A stretch of 64,000 nt of DNA. Source: Paraburkholderia sp. D15 (lineage in GTDB: Bacteria > Pseudomonadota > Gammaproteobacteria > Burkholderiales > Burkholderiaceae). The stretch spans positions 2,976,001-3,040,000 of the forward strand of contig NZ_CP110395.1 of NCBI RefSeq assembly GCF_029910215.1, written 5' to 3'. The notes beneath the pieces were generated by a model. The model was not told the origin of the DNA, made no database searches, and was given only the letters and a program-made list of their open reading frames with translations. The translations under genes were made by a program, and so were the position numbers. Below, piece by piece: positions 28,603-38,022 of this stretch; within the stretch, counting starts at the first letter, position 1, and every line of letters starts with the position of its first letter.

Positions 28603-29889
28603 ATGACTTCCGCGCCCACTCTCCTTGCCCTGGCAATCTCCCTCGCCGCCTTCGCGACCCTGACGGGCTGCGGCGGAGGTGGAGGCAGCAGCGGCGATAC
28701 ACCTGCAACCGGCAGCCAGACCAGCACGATGCCCCCACCTTCCACCAGTACGTCGCCCAGCACGCCCGGTACTGGCTCGACGACGCCGATACCGCAGTCG
28801 ACCACACCGAACGTCCAGCCGGTCATGGTCACGACCGCGCCAGGTCTGACACGCAACATGCTGACGACTAGCGTTACCGTTTGCCAGCCCGGAACAAGCA
28901 ACTGCGCGACGATCGACAACGTCCAGGTCGACACCGGTTCCAACGGCCTGCGCATTCTCGCGTCCGCACTGCCGCCGAATGTGTCTCTCGCAGCGGTTCC
29001 GTCGGGTGGCGGCGCCGGCAGCATTACGGGCGAATGCGCGATATTCGGCAGCGGCTACACATGGGGCGCGGTACGCAGCGCCGACGTGCGCATGGCCGGT
29101 CAACTGGCCGCGGCGATTCCCGTCCATGTGATAGCCGACGCTGCGCTTCCCAACGTTCCCGCCGACTGCGCAGGCTCCGGCTTAGCCATGCAAACGGTCT
29201 CGAGCCTGCGCGCGAACGGCATACTCGGTATCGGCCTGTTCGCCAACGATTGCGGCGCCGGCTGCGTAACAGCGGCACTGCCACGCTGGTACTACAACTG
29301 CGGCGCTAGCGGCAGCGCTTGCGTGGCCACCGCCCAAGCCCTGGCGCAACAGGTGACCAATCCGGTCAGCCGCTTCGCGCTCGACAACAATGGCGTCGTA
29401 ATCGACCTCCCCGCCATTCCAGACACCGGCGCGGTCAGCGTGTCCGGCTCGCTGATTTTCGGCATCGACACACAGACGAACAACACACTAAGCGGCGCGG
29501 AGGTCATCAAGGTCAATGCACAAACGGGCTATGTCGTCACGACAAGCGCGGGCCGTACCTACACGCAAAGCTATATCGATAGCGGTTCGAACGGACTCTT
29601 CTTCAGCAACGCCCTACTCACACAGTGCGGACTCTGGTACTGCCCCAGCACAACACAGTCGGCCAACGCCGCGATCACAGGTACGGACGGCGCAACGAAC
29701 ACCGTTTCGTTCGAGATTGGCAATTCAAGCACCCTCTTCGCATCGGCCAACAACGCATTCGACAACCTGGCCGGGGTTGCCAGCAACGCGTTCGGCTGGG
29801 GGCTTCCATTTTTCTTCGGACGGCGAATCTATACAGCGATCGACTCGCGCGTGACATCAGTTGGAGCCGGGCCATATTACGCGTTCTGA
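28603..29889 (+). CDS. DUF3443 lipoprotein with two pepsin-like D-T/S-G-S motifs
   Basis: Predicted 428 residues. Signal peptide with lipobox LTGC (Cys 23), a Gly then Ser/Thr/Pro-rich linker to about residue 80, then a beta-rich domain. DTGSNGLRIL starts at D110 and DSGSNGLFF at D326, resembling the two catalytic D-T-G loops of bilobal aspartic proteases. Several cysteine pairs (for example CGAGC and CGLWYC) suggest disulfides. The gene follows DUF2844 in the same direction with a 143-base gap. The protease-like reading is my inference; the family is formally uncharacterised. Confidence 0.8.
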   Translation: MTSAPTLLALAISLAAFATLTGCGGGGGSSGDTPATGSQTSTMPPPSTSTSPSTPGTGSTTPIPQSTTPNVQPVMVTTAPGLTRNMLTTSVTVCQPGTSNCATIDNVQVDTGSNGLRILASALPPNVSLAAVPSGGGAGSITGECAIFGSGYTWGAVRSADVRMAGQLAAAIPVHVIADAALPNVPADCAGSGLAMQTVSSLRANGILGIGLFANDCGAGCVTAALPRWYYNCGASGSACVATAQALAQQVTNPVSRFALDNNGVVIDLPAIPDTGAVSVSGSLIFGIDTQTNNTLSGAEVIKVNAQTGYVVTTSAGRTYTQSYIDSGSNGLFFSNALLTQCGLWYCPSTTQSANAAITGTDGATNTVSFEIGNSSTLFASANNAFDNLAGVASNAFGWGLPFFFGRRIYTAIDSRVTSVGAGPYYAF

Positions 29890-30095
29890 CCATGAAATGC
29901 ACTCCGAAAATCGCCGTCCAAGTGCCCGTCAGATAGACGGGAATTTGGTCGCGGAAATTTCCCAAACTAGCACGACATACAAATTTGATACTCCGTGCCT
30001 GCGATAATTTGCGGACTCGACTAGCCACCATTGAATGCCGTTGATGCGGCACAACTTCATTGTCGTTAGTCATCCGCATTTTCAAGAACTGCACG

Positions 30096-31976
30096 ATGAA
30101 AGAAGCCACTTTTTCGCTCGACCATTTCGAGCATCTCGTCTATACACGCCAGCACGTCAAAGCGTCGATCCAGCTTATTGCCGCATTAGCGCTTCTCCAG
30201 CATACGCGTGGGTAGCTGGATGAGCATTTCTTCGCGTCGGGCATGCTGGATCTTCAGCCGCATGAGCAACGTCAACGTTTCTGCACGCGACTGGCGAGCG
30301 CGTCGTCCGCCTTGTTTGCCGACCCGGATTTCGAGCTGCCGCCCGAGTGCTTCAGTCTCTTCATGACGCTGCACGAATGGCTCGGCCTCGTGTTTGCCAC
30401 ATCGCCGTTTGGCAATGCAGACGCGCTCGCGCGTCACCTGAACCCGCGCGGCGCCGACAACGGCCAGTTTCTATCAGGAGACAGCTTTGTCGAGAAACTG
30501 TGTGTACTCTATTCCACCGAATCGGAACTGGAACTGAACTTCGCCGCGCTATGGGCGTATGACAAAACCCTCGCGGCGAGTCTTGCGCTTGTTCTGATGG
30601 CGCCGCTTTTCAAGGGTTCGCCGAGCGCCCATCTTAAACGTGAGGCGCTGATCGAATGGCTACCCGGCAAGTTACAGCAGATCGACGATCTCGATGACCT
30701 TCCCACCGCGTTGTTGCACAACGCCTATATGTTTTGCAGTTACGCGGAATCGCCGCGACGGCACGAAATCAAGCGTGACATCAACGTGCTGGTGCGACGC
30801 AAGCTCGCGCAGTTAGGGCTAACCGATATTGCCGCGTCGCATGCGGCACCGGTTCCGGAGAAGCAGCGCATCCGGCGCCGCAAGAAACCGCTAATGCTTG
30901 TCTTACTGGAATGGTTCGGCGGCGCACACTCGATTTACCGCACACACTCCCGCACGCTCGAAGCTGCTCGCGAGCATTTCGAGGTCGTGGCTTTCGGCTT
31001 CGGCTATGCGATCGACGATATCGGACGCGTGGTATTCGACCGGTTTATTGAACTGGAGCAACCGGAATACATCGGCGAATGCCTGAAAACCATTCGCGAT
31101 TTCGCCGAAGCCGAGAAGCCGGACGTGCTGTATATGCCCAGCGTCGGCATGTTCGTGTTGAGCATATTCATGTCGAATCTGCGCGTGGCGCCGCTGCAAA
31201 TCGCTGGGCTCGGACATCCAGCCACCACGCATTCCGACAAGATCGATTTCGTCAGTGTCGAAGCGGATTACGTCGGCGACCCGGTGCGTTTTAGCGAACG
31301 CTTGATGAAGCTGCCGAAGGATGGCCAGCCATACCGTCCTTCGGTTTCATTGCCGGATGTCGCTGCGCGAATTCCACCTGTCCGCGAGACGCTGCGAGTA
31401 ATCGTCACGGCCAGCGCAATGAAACTGAATCCCGGATTTCTCGACGCATGTCGCGAAATAAGCGAACGAGCCGCGACGCCGGTCGAGTTTCACTTCATGA
31501 GCGGCGTTCCCGCGGGTCTACCGCTCGATCGCATGCGTGATGCAATCGGCCAGGTGTTGCCGCGATCCGTCGTCCATGGATTTCTCGACTACGCAAGTTA
31601 TCTGGAACACGTCAACAATGCGGATCTTTTTCTCAGCCCATTTCCGTTCGGCAATACCAATGGCATCGTCGACGCGCTCACCTTCGGGCTGCCGGGCGTG
31701 TGCAAACGCGGCGCAGAGGTGTTCGAGCGGATCGACGGCGCCCTGTTCGAACGCGTGGGCATGCCGTCTTGGACTACAGCGGATAGCATCGAAGACTACA
31801 TCGCCGCCGCGTTACGGATGATTAACGGGCACGTCGAACGCACGGCCCTACGACAACATTTGATTGACACGCACGCGGTGAACCAATGCTTCGAAGGGCG
31901 GCCACAGGCTTTTGGAGAGGCCGTGCGCAAGTTGTTGCGGGAAAGGAAAAACCATCGCGTGGAGCCAATGGCTTGA
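30096..31976 (+). pseudogene. HMW1C-like cytoplasmic N-glycosyltransferase (GT41), interrupted by an in-frame amber codon
   Basis: From the ATG at 30096 the frame reads 39 codons, meets TAG at 30213-30215, then continues open for 587 codons to the stop ending at 31976. Both parts match my recollection of the A. pleuropneumoniae/H. influenzae HMW1C family, including residues just after the TAG (LDEHFF, then FCTRLASASSALFADP). The N-terminal all-alpha domain is followed by a GT-B fold with GHPATTHSDKIDF, TASAMKLNPGF, SPFPFGNTNGIVDALTFGLP and CKRGAEVFERIDG, which form the UDP-sugar site. The longest uninterrupted product starts at 30243 (577 residues, against about 620 for the family) and lacks a clear ribosome-binding site. 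The family transfers glucose or galactose to asparagine in N-x-S/T. No adhesin or HMW1B partner is adjacent. Confidence 0.8.
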
Positions 31977-32099
31977 GGTTTGCTGGCCCGATGGAGCCAG
32001 TTCGGGTCACGGCCTTGTCGGAATCAGAAAATGCAGGTGTCGGCAGCTTTACTCGCTGCAGCGCTGTTGTGCTCCGCTGCTCCGAACTCGACCCACCCG

Positions 32100-32714
32100 C
32101 TATTCGGCGGCTTCAGCCGGCGGCGTAGCCAGTTTGGCTGGGGCCAGCCACGTGAAGATACCCAGCGTCGGACCGTGGAACGTGCACTCAGCGGCAGCCG
32201 GTGTGGTCGTTTTTTTCGGCTTGGTACTCTTGAGCGACAGCGCATTAACACTTGAAGCGAGTGCGACGCTCGATGCCCCAGACACGCCCGAAGCAGCAGA
32301 CTCCGTGGACGTAGCGGCCGCATCAGAGACACCCGCCGCACTACCGGCCGCCGACGCCCCGGCCGGTGCCACACGCGCACCCGACGCCGCTGCGGCCACC
32401 GCCGCCGAAGATGCCGCAGCCCCCGAAGCGGCGGATGCAGCCGAAGCGCTCACTGTTTTGGCGGCCGTCGGCGGCGTTGCTGCAGCCACTTCCGACGCAG
32501 TCATCACATGTTCGATCGTCCCTTCGACAACGACGCGTGAACCGGCAATTCCGGCACCGGTATGGTCGATTTTCAACGTGTCCGACGAGGTTTCGGCGAG
32601 CTTGCTCCGCATCAACTGTTCGCATGCGTCCGAGTTTTTATAGACAGCCATGCAGCCTGCCAGTAGCGAGGCAGCGCTCGTGACGCAGACGAGGGAGAGA
32701 ATGCGAATCTTCAT
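32100..32714 (-). CDS. Lipoprotein with Ala/Ser-rich central region
   Basis: Predicted 204 residues from MKIRILSLVCVTSAASLLAGC (lipobox cysteine at residue 21). A short conserved-looking N-terminal part (YKNSDACEQLMRSKLAE) and a beta-like stretch (GSRVVVEGTIEHVM) follow. About 90 residues then consist almost only of Ala, Ser, Gly and Val, with a basic patch (KSTKPKKTTTP) and a final folded-looking segment with one Cys. An ATG six codons upstream is possible. The function is unknown. The low-complexity tract resembles a flexible periplasmic spacer. Confidence 0.6.
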   Translation of the reverse strand: MKIRILSLVCVTSAASLLAGCMAVYKNSDACEQLMRSKLAETSSDTLKIDHTGAGIAGSRVVVEGTIEHVMTASEVAAATPPTAAKTVSASAASAASGAAASSAAVAAAASGARVAPAGASAAGSAAGVSDAAATSTESAASGVSGASSVALASSVNALSLKSTKPKKTTTPAAAECTFHGPTLGIFTWLAPAKLATPPAEAAE

Positions 32715-33164
32715 TGACGTTCCGTTTTTCAAGCCGTCGGCAATTGTAGCTTATGGGGCCATTACCCGACGTCATGCAACCGCAGCGAAGGGCCATGCGA
32801 TCGCCCGCTAACACACCTACAAAGGACAGGAAAACCTGCAGAAAACCACACGCAGCCACAAACATCGCAAGCCAAGGCTCAACCGCGCAAATTACAAAAA
32901 TCACACGAAGCACCCACAGAACGCACAACGCATCAGGAACACACCGAAAACCACCCCGACGCCCACAGACGCACGCCCCTTCCACCTTGACCTGCACGCT
33001 TCACACCGGCATCGTGTTGACCGGCCGCCGTTTCGTGTCCCATGTTTCGCCTCCGTGTTGCGCGCCTCGCCCGAGCCAAGCCGCCATTCCGCGATACGTG
33101 ACAACGCCGGCGCAAACCTGCCCGCGATTAGGCCTTATCAACCCGACATCGACCCGTTCATCGC
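32715..33164. other. Intergenic region, no gene recognised
   Basis: 450 bases between divergent genes, A/C-rich on the plus strand (many CACA and ACCA runs). No ORF with a ribosome-binding site, and no palindrome or terminator of note. Confidence 0.5.
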
Positions 33165-33851
33165 ATGCTTAGCCTTGCCCTGCTCGCCGTCGCAGCCTAT
33201 GCCGCGACCAACATCGACAACCTGTTCGTCCTGCTCGCGTTCCTCGCGGAAGCTGGGCGCAAGCGGCGTCGCGTGATTGCTGGACAGTTTGCCGGATCGC
33301 TGGCCTTGATCGCCGCCGCGACGCTACTCGCCGCGCTGCTGACCCGGCTACCGGAGGGGTACGTCGGTTTGCTCGGCATCTTGCCGATCGGAGTGGGACT
33401 CGCCAAGGCATGGGAGCGCTTCGGGCCAGCCGACCGGAGACACAAAACGGACTCGCTGAAGGAGCACGACCAGGCCGAAAACGCCGACCAATCGGAAAGC
33501 GCGAAAAAAACTGAGAGACTTAAAGAACTTAAAGAGTCACGACCGGCGCCATTGAAAGGCTCGTCCTGGTGGACGGTCGCTTGCGTGGCGGTTGCGAACG
33601 GGTCGGACAACATCGCGGTCTATGTACCGTTGTACGCGAGTCATTCGCACGCCAACGGGATGTTTATCACGCTGGTATTTATCGCGATGATCGGGCTTTG
33701 GTGCGCCGGCGCGGTCTGGCTGGTCGAGCATCCGCTGCTTGGCGCGCCGATCCGGCGTTACGGCACGGCATTGTTGCCGCTGATTCTGCTTGTGATCGGG
33801 GTATCGGTCATCGTCCAGAACGACACACTGCGAATCGTTTTCGACTGGTGA
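33165..33851 (+). CDS. CadD-like cadmium resistance/metal transporter family protein
   Basis: Predicted 228 residues with five to six membrane helices. The start MLSLALLAVAAYAATNIDNLFVLLAFL and the second-half WWTVACVAVANGSDNIAVYVPLYA carry the paired N-[IG]-x-D-N motifs expected of the CadD/LysE-related superfamily. A charged cytoplasmic loop of about 45 residues (Lys/Glu/Asp-rich) separates the two halves. Family members confer cadmium resistance in staphylococci; the substrate here is unproven. Confidence 0.75.
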   Translation: MLSLALLAVAAYAATNIDNLFVLLAFLAEAGRKRRRVIAGQFAGSLALIAAATLLAALLTRLPEGYVGLLGILPIGVGLAKAWERFGPADRRHKTDSLKEHDQAENADQSESAKKTERLKELKESRPAPLKGSSWWTVACVAVANGSDNIAVYVPLYASHSHANGMFITLVFIAMIGLWCAGAVWLVEHPLLGAPIRRYGTALLPLILLVIGVSVIVQNDTLRIVFDW

Positions 33852-33882
33852 ACGCTCAAGCATTGCACGCTAGATTGCACGC

Positions 33883-33910
33883 GAGCGTTCGAGCGTTCGA
33901 GCGTTCGAGC
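33883..33910. repeat. Short 8-bp tandem repeat (3.5 copies of GAGCGTTC)
   Basis: Three and a half direct copies lie 32 bases downstream of the CadD-like gene. The unit overlaps its own complement (GAGCG/CGCTC-like), so it may also fold. The surrounding 325-base gap (33852-34176) shows no gene. Confidence 0.85.
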
Positions 33911-34176
33911 ACTGGAACGTCCAACCCCGGAACGCCCCAAAACCCGAAAACCACCGCCCAGATATCAATCAACCCGATACATCAGCACACCCGACGGCGT
34001 TCAACTCGCGCGGCAGGTACACCTTCACCTGGAGCCAAATAAGTACAGTCGCAATCGCGCGTCGAGACGGCAGCAACGCCAACTCAAGCGGCCCCCGCCA
34101 CGAATCGCAACGCGAAAACACAACATCAACTCAAGTTAAAACAACATCAGAGCAACGCCGACGCAAACCCGCCCGC

Positions 34177-34506
34177 TCAATTCGCCGGCGTCCCCGGCTG
34201 CACATATGTCCGCACACCCGCAAGCGGCGCCCCATACCCACCCGCATTGACATTATTCGGCAACCCATTGACCAGTTGCGCGCGCGGGTCGGTCGGGTTC
34301 AGGTTCATCTCGCCGGCCTGCTGGTTACCGTGCGTCGGGTATTCGCTGCCGCGCGCAGCGCTCGGCATCAGACGCGTGCTGTTTTGCGGTGCGTTGACGT
34401 CGTCCTGCGTGCTCAGCCCCTGCGCGCCCGCCTGCGCCGCTACCGTGCATGCGGCAGCGCACAGCACCGCTCCGATTACCCTCGATATCCTCGACGTTCG
34501 TTTCAT
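34177..34506 (-). CDS. Secreted Asn/Pro/Gly-rich hypothetical protein
   Basis: Predicted 109 residues: signal peptide MKRTSRISRVIGAVLCAAAC, with cleavage likely after A-G-A near residue 28. A polar mature part follows, rich in Asn, Gln, Pro and Gly (PQNSTRLMPSAARG, NLNPTDPRAQLVNG, PNNVNAGGYGAPLAG). GGAGG stands just before the ATG at 34506; an in-frame start 27 codons earlier has none. It is probably a small periplasmic protein. I do not recognise the family. Confidence 0.6.
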   Translation of the reverse strand: MKRTSRISRVIGAVLCAAACTVAAQAGAQGLSTQDDVNAPQNSTRLMPSAARGSEYPTHGNQQAGEMNLNPTDPRAQLVNGLPNNVNAGGYGAPLAGVRTYVQPGTPAN

Positions 34507-34703
34507 ACCTGCCTCCGGCAAAATGAAAAAAAGATCATGTCCGCGATGTCGAAATCGTCGGGTCAGCGCGCGGCAAACGCTGGCCACTCTTTTTATACGC
34601 GCGGCGCCCCGCTACGGATTCGACCGTGCTAATTTCAGACGGCGCATATCGTTATACGGATTGCCAATTTCCGTCCGGCCCGATCGCCATCGATAATGAG
34701 TTC

Positions 34704-35624
34704 ATGAACCCCGATCCGACTCTCAAATTGCGCGCCACGCTACGCAACGCGCTCGCCACAACCAGCGCCGCCTTGATCCTGACAGCCTGCGCAAATGCGG
34801 GCGCACCCGGCGCCTCCGGCACGCCTGGCGCACCGGCCGATTCAAGCGCATCGCCCCCATCCATCGCTGCCGCCAATCCGCAACTGAGCGCCGCAATTTC
34901 CGGACCGCAGCGCGGCGATCAGGCGCGCCAGCGCGACATCTACCGTCATCCCGCGCAAACCTTGCAGTTCTTCGACGTCACGCCGTCGCAAACCGTGCTG
35001 GAAATCGCACCCGGCGCCGGCTGGTACACCGACATCCTCGCACCGTACCTGCGCGACCACGGCAAGCTGGCCGAAGCGCAATACGATGGCCCACAGGGGG
35101 CGCCATCGGCGCAAGCCCAAGCCAGCCGCGCCGAATTCGCGCGGAAAATCGCTGCAACGCCTGCCATCTACGGCAACGTCGACATCGGCACGCTACGCGC
35201 CGGCCAGTTCAGCGGTTTTCCGGCCGAAGGCCGTTTCGACCGCGTGCTGACCTTCCGCAACATCCACAACTGGATCAAGGACGGTCAGATCGACGCGAAT
35301 CTGCGCGCCTTTTACGCGGTCCTCAAACCTGGCGGGATACTCGGCGTCGAGGAACATCGCGCGGCGCCGGGCACGACGCTCCAGCAGACCATCGACAGCG
35401 GCTACGTGACCGAGGCCTACGTGATCGACCACGCGCGCGCAGCGGGCTTCGAACTGGCCGGCCGCAGCGAGGTGAATGCCAATCCTCGCGACACGAAGGA
35501 CTATCCGCACGGTGTCTGGTCGCTGCCGCCCGCCTACAAGGGCGGCGACGTCGATCGCGCGAAATACGCGGCGATCGGCGAATCGGACCGCATGACCTTG
35601 CGCTTCATAAAACCTACGCATTGA
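34704..35624 (+). CDS. Secreted class I methyltransferase-like protein (COG4798 type)
   Basis: Predicted 306 residues. The N-terminus has a hydrophobic segment ending LILTACANAG, so it is probably a lipoprotein with Cys near residue 26. After a linker rich in Ala, Pro and Ser comes a Rossmann methyltransferase domain: VLEIAPGAGWYTDILAPYL (motif I), FDRVLTFRNIHNW (motif IV) and LKPGGILGVEEH (motif V/VI). Export of an S-adenosylmethionine-type fold is odd, since the cofactor is not expected in the periplasm. The family is annotated as predicted methyltransferase without proven activity. A start 26 codons earlier is in frame but less likely. Confidence 0.75.
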   Translation: MNPDPTLKLRATLRNALATTSAALILTACANAGAPGASGTPGAPADSSASPPSIAAANPQLSAAISGPQRGDQARQRDIYRHPAQTLQFFDVTPSQTVLEIAPGAGWYTDILAPYLRDHGKLAEAQYDGPQGAPSAQAQASRAEFARKIAATPAIYGNVDIGTLRAGQFSGFPAEGRFDRVLTFRNIHNWIKDGQIDANLRAFYAVLKPGGILGVEEHRAAPGTTLQQTIDSGYVTEAYVIDHARAAGFELAGRSEVNANPRDTKDYPHGVWSLPPAYKGGDVDRAKYAAIGESDRMTLRFIKPTH

Positions 35625-35772
35625 AGCAATGCGCCCGTCTCTCGCATAAACGGGCCCAAACCCACAAACCCGCAACCCCATCAACCGGCGGCCCAAACCA
35701 ACCTGATCCCACGCCAACCGGCGCCGCCCCTCGACTACGGCGCCCACCGCCTCACCACCGCACATCCCAAAC

Positions 35773-35794
35773 GACGGCGTCTCTTGACGCCGTC
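35773..35794. promoter_or_regulatory. Perfect 9-bp inverted repeat before the leuA leader
   Basis: GACGGCGTC, loop TCTT, GACGCCGTC. It lies 9 bases upstream of the first leader ATG. There is no T-run, so it is not a normal terminator; an operator or a 5' RNA stem is possible. Part of it (TTGACG) could serve as a -35 hexamer. Confidence 0.5.
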
Positions 35795-35802
35795 TCGATA
35801 AT

Positions 35803-35901
35803 ATGTTCCTATTGCGCCCTATGTACCGCGCTCAGACCATCCTATCGCTACTACTAGCCTCCTCTTCCGGGCTAGGTCTGCTGCTGCGCGCTTCCAAGTG
35901 A
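35803..35901 (+). CDS. Leucine-rich leader peptide upstream of leuA (candidate attenuator ORF)
   Basis: A 32-codon ORF on the leuA strand with 10 leucines, of which six are the rare codon CTA. The run CTA-TCG-CTA-CTA-CTA at codons 14-18 mirrors the clustered CTA codons of the enteric leuL leader. An internal ATG at 35821 gives a 26-residue version. No strong Shine-Dalgarno precedes either ATG. It ends 135 bases before leuA. The gap contains competing short stems (GACCGG near 35969 with CCGGTC near 35990; CCAG/CTGG at 36002-36013) but no T-run terminator. Control could therefore be translational. The rest of the 412-base gap (35625-36036) holds only the inverted repeat at 35773. Confidence 0.55.
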   Translation: MFLLRPMYRAQTILSLLLASSSGLGLLLRASK

Positions 35902-36036
35902 TTCTGCTACACCCGAAGCACCGCTCAATTCCCCAGTAACTGACCCAGCCCCGGTTCCCGACCGGCGGCCTCGTAGTGTCTGTTCGTCGTCCGGTCGATT
36001 GCCAGCTTTCTGGTCTCACCTTTCCGGATGACAAAA

Positions 36037-37755
36037 ATGTTGAAGAACCCTGCCACCAAGTACAGCTCGTTCAAGCCGATCGACTTGAAGGATCGTCAAT
36101 GGCCGTCGCGCACCATCACGCGCGCGCCGATCTGGATGAGCACCGACCTGCGCGACGGCAACCAGGCGCTGTTCGAGCCGATGGACGCAACGCGCAAGAT
36201 GCGCATGTTCAAGACGCTGGTGCAGATCGGCTTCAAGCAAATCGAAGTGGCGTTCCCGTCCGCGTCGCAAACGGACTTCAACTTCGTGCGCGAGTTGATC
36301 GAAGGCGGCCACATTCCCGACGACGTCACCATCGAAGTGTTGACGCAGGCGCGCGACGATCTGATCGAGCGTACCTTCGAATCCCTGCGTGGCGTGCCGC
36401 GCGCGATCGTCCATCTGTACAACGCGACTGCGCCGGAATTCCGCAAGATCGTCTTCAATCTCGACCAGAACGGCGTGAAGGAACTCGCGCAGAAGGCCGC
36501 CCGCACGATGAAGCGTCTCGCGGACGCCGCGCCGGAAACGCACTTCACGCTGCAATACAGCCCCGAAGTGTTCAGCGGCACCGAACTCGAATTCGCGAAG
36601 GAAGTCTGCGATGCCGTGTTCGATATCTGGGAACCGACGCCGCAGCACAAGGCGATCGTCAACCTCCCGGCCACCGTCGAAATGGCCACGCCGAACGTCT
36701 ACGCCGACCAGATCGAATGGATGCATCGTCACCTCGCGCGCCGCGATTCGTTGATCGTGTCGGTGCACCCGCATAACGACCGCGGCACCGCGGTCGCCGC
36801 CGCCGAACTCGCGGTGATGGCCGGCGCGGATCGCATCGAAGGCTGCCTGTTCGGCAACGGCGAGCGCACCGGCAACGTCGACCTCGTCACGCTCGCGTTG
36901 AATCTGTACACCCAGGGCGTCGATCCGGAACTCGACTTCTCGAACATCAACGAAATCGCGCGTACCGCCGAGGAATGCACGCAGTTGCCGGTGCATCCGC
37001 GTCATCCGTACGTCGGCGATCTGGTGTTCACCGCGTTCTCCGGCTCGCATCAGGACGCGATCAAGAAGGGCCTCGCCGTGCAGAAGCCGGACGCGCGCTG
37101 GGAAGTGCCCTACATGCCGATCGATCCGACCGACCTCGGCCGTACCTACGACTCCGTGATCCGCGTGAACAGCCAGTCGGGCAAGGGCGGCATTGCGTTC
37201 CTGCTCGAACAGAGCTACGGCGTGGTGTTGCCGCGTCGTTTGCAGGTGGATTTCAGCTCCGCGGTGCAGCGCTTTACCGACGACAGCGGCCAGGAAGTGA
37301 CGTCCGCGCAGATCTGGGAATTGTTCCAGCAGGAATACGTGCAGAACACCGCGCCGATTCATTACATCGGCCATAGCCTTGCCGAGCGCGACGGCCGCGA
37401 GCACATCAAGCTCACCGTCGAGATCAACGGCGCGCGCCGCGTGTTGAACGGCGCGGGCAACGGTCCGCTGGACGCGCTGATGCACGCGATCGGCGCACCG
37501 GTGCGAATCCAGCACTACGAAGAGCGCGCATTGACGCAAGGCTCGGATTCGCGCGCGGTGGCGGTGGCCGAAATGGCCGGCGCCGACGTGGCAGGTAGCG
37601 CGTTCGGCGTGGGCATCGACGCGAATCTGGTGACGGCGTCGATCCGCGCGGTGATCAGTGGCGTCAATCGTGCGTACGACCGCGCGAATGCGGATGCCAA
37701 GGCGCGTTTCTTCGACGTCGCGTTAAACGGCGCGACGGCGGATGCCACGGCGTGA
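36037..37755 (+). CDS. leuA: 2-isopropylmalate synthase LeuA (long type 2)
   Basis: Predicted 572 residues. The HMGL-like TIM barrel shows [11 protein letters not shown] (metal-binding Asp/Arg) near residue 35 and [11 protein letters not shown] (metal His pair) near 245. A C-terminal LeuA dimer/regulatory domain for leucine feedback follows, from about 430. It condenses acetyl-CoA with 2-oxoisovalerate, the first committed step to leucine. An ATG three codons earlier (36028) is equally in frame; the one used has GGATGA at proper spacing. It stands alone, not beside leuBCD, and ends in a terminator. Confidence 0.95.
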   Translation: MLKNPATKYSSFKPIDLKDRQWPSRTITRAPIWMSTDLRDGNQALFEPMDATRKMRMFKTLVQIGFKQIEVAFPSASQTDFNFVRELIEGGHIPDDVTIEVLTQARDDLIERTFESLRGVPRAIVHLYNATAPEFRKIVFNLDQNGVKELAQKAARTMKRLADAAPETHFTLQYSPEVFSGTELEFAKEVCDAVFDIWEPTPQHKAIVNLPATVEMATPNVYADQIEWMHRHLARRDSLIVSVHPHNDRGTAVAAAELAVMAGADRIEGCLFGNGERTGNVDLVTLALNLYTQGVDPELDFSNINEIARTAEECTQLPVHPRHPYVGDLVFTAFSGSHQDAIKKGLAVQKPDARWEVPYMPIDPTDLGRTYDSVIRVNSQSGKGGIAFLLEQSYGVVLPRRLQVDFSSAVQRFTDDSGQEVTSAQIWELFQQEYVQNTAPIHYIGHSLAERDGREHIKLTVEINGARRVLNGAGNGPLDALMHAIGAPVRIQHYEERALTQGSDSRAVAVAEMAGADVAGSAFGVGIDANLVTASIRAVISGVNRAYDRANADAKARFFDVALNGATADATA

Positions 37756-37800
37756 GGTCATCGCGCTGATACCGAAAATTGAAGACTGAAGTTTGAAAGA

Positions 37801-37831
37801 AGGAGCGTTCGGATTCGAACGCTCCTTTTTT
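37801..37831 (+). terminator. Rho-independent terminator after leuA
   Basis: AGGAGCGTTCG pairs perfectly with CGAACGCTCCT around GATT, followed by a run of T. It begins 45 bases after the leuA stop. Confidence 0.93.
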
Positions 37832-38022
37832 ATTGCCTCGGCAAGAGGCTCGTTTCCCCTTCCCCCACTCTCCCACGCTGTTCCGCCATTGCGCACCTGC
37901 GCTCGCTCCCGCTCGTGCTGCATCTGCAATACCGAATTGCATCGCCATCGCTTTCGGCCGCGAGTCCTGGCTGCGATAGTCGCGCCATCTCCTGTTTTAA
38001 CGACCAGAAAGCGAGCCCGCCC

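Noticed and set aside
33883..33910. Short direct repeats considered as CRISPR
   Set aside because: The 8-bp units are contiguous, with no spacers and no cas genes nearby.
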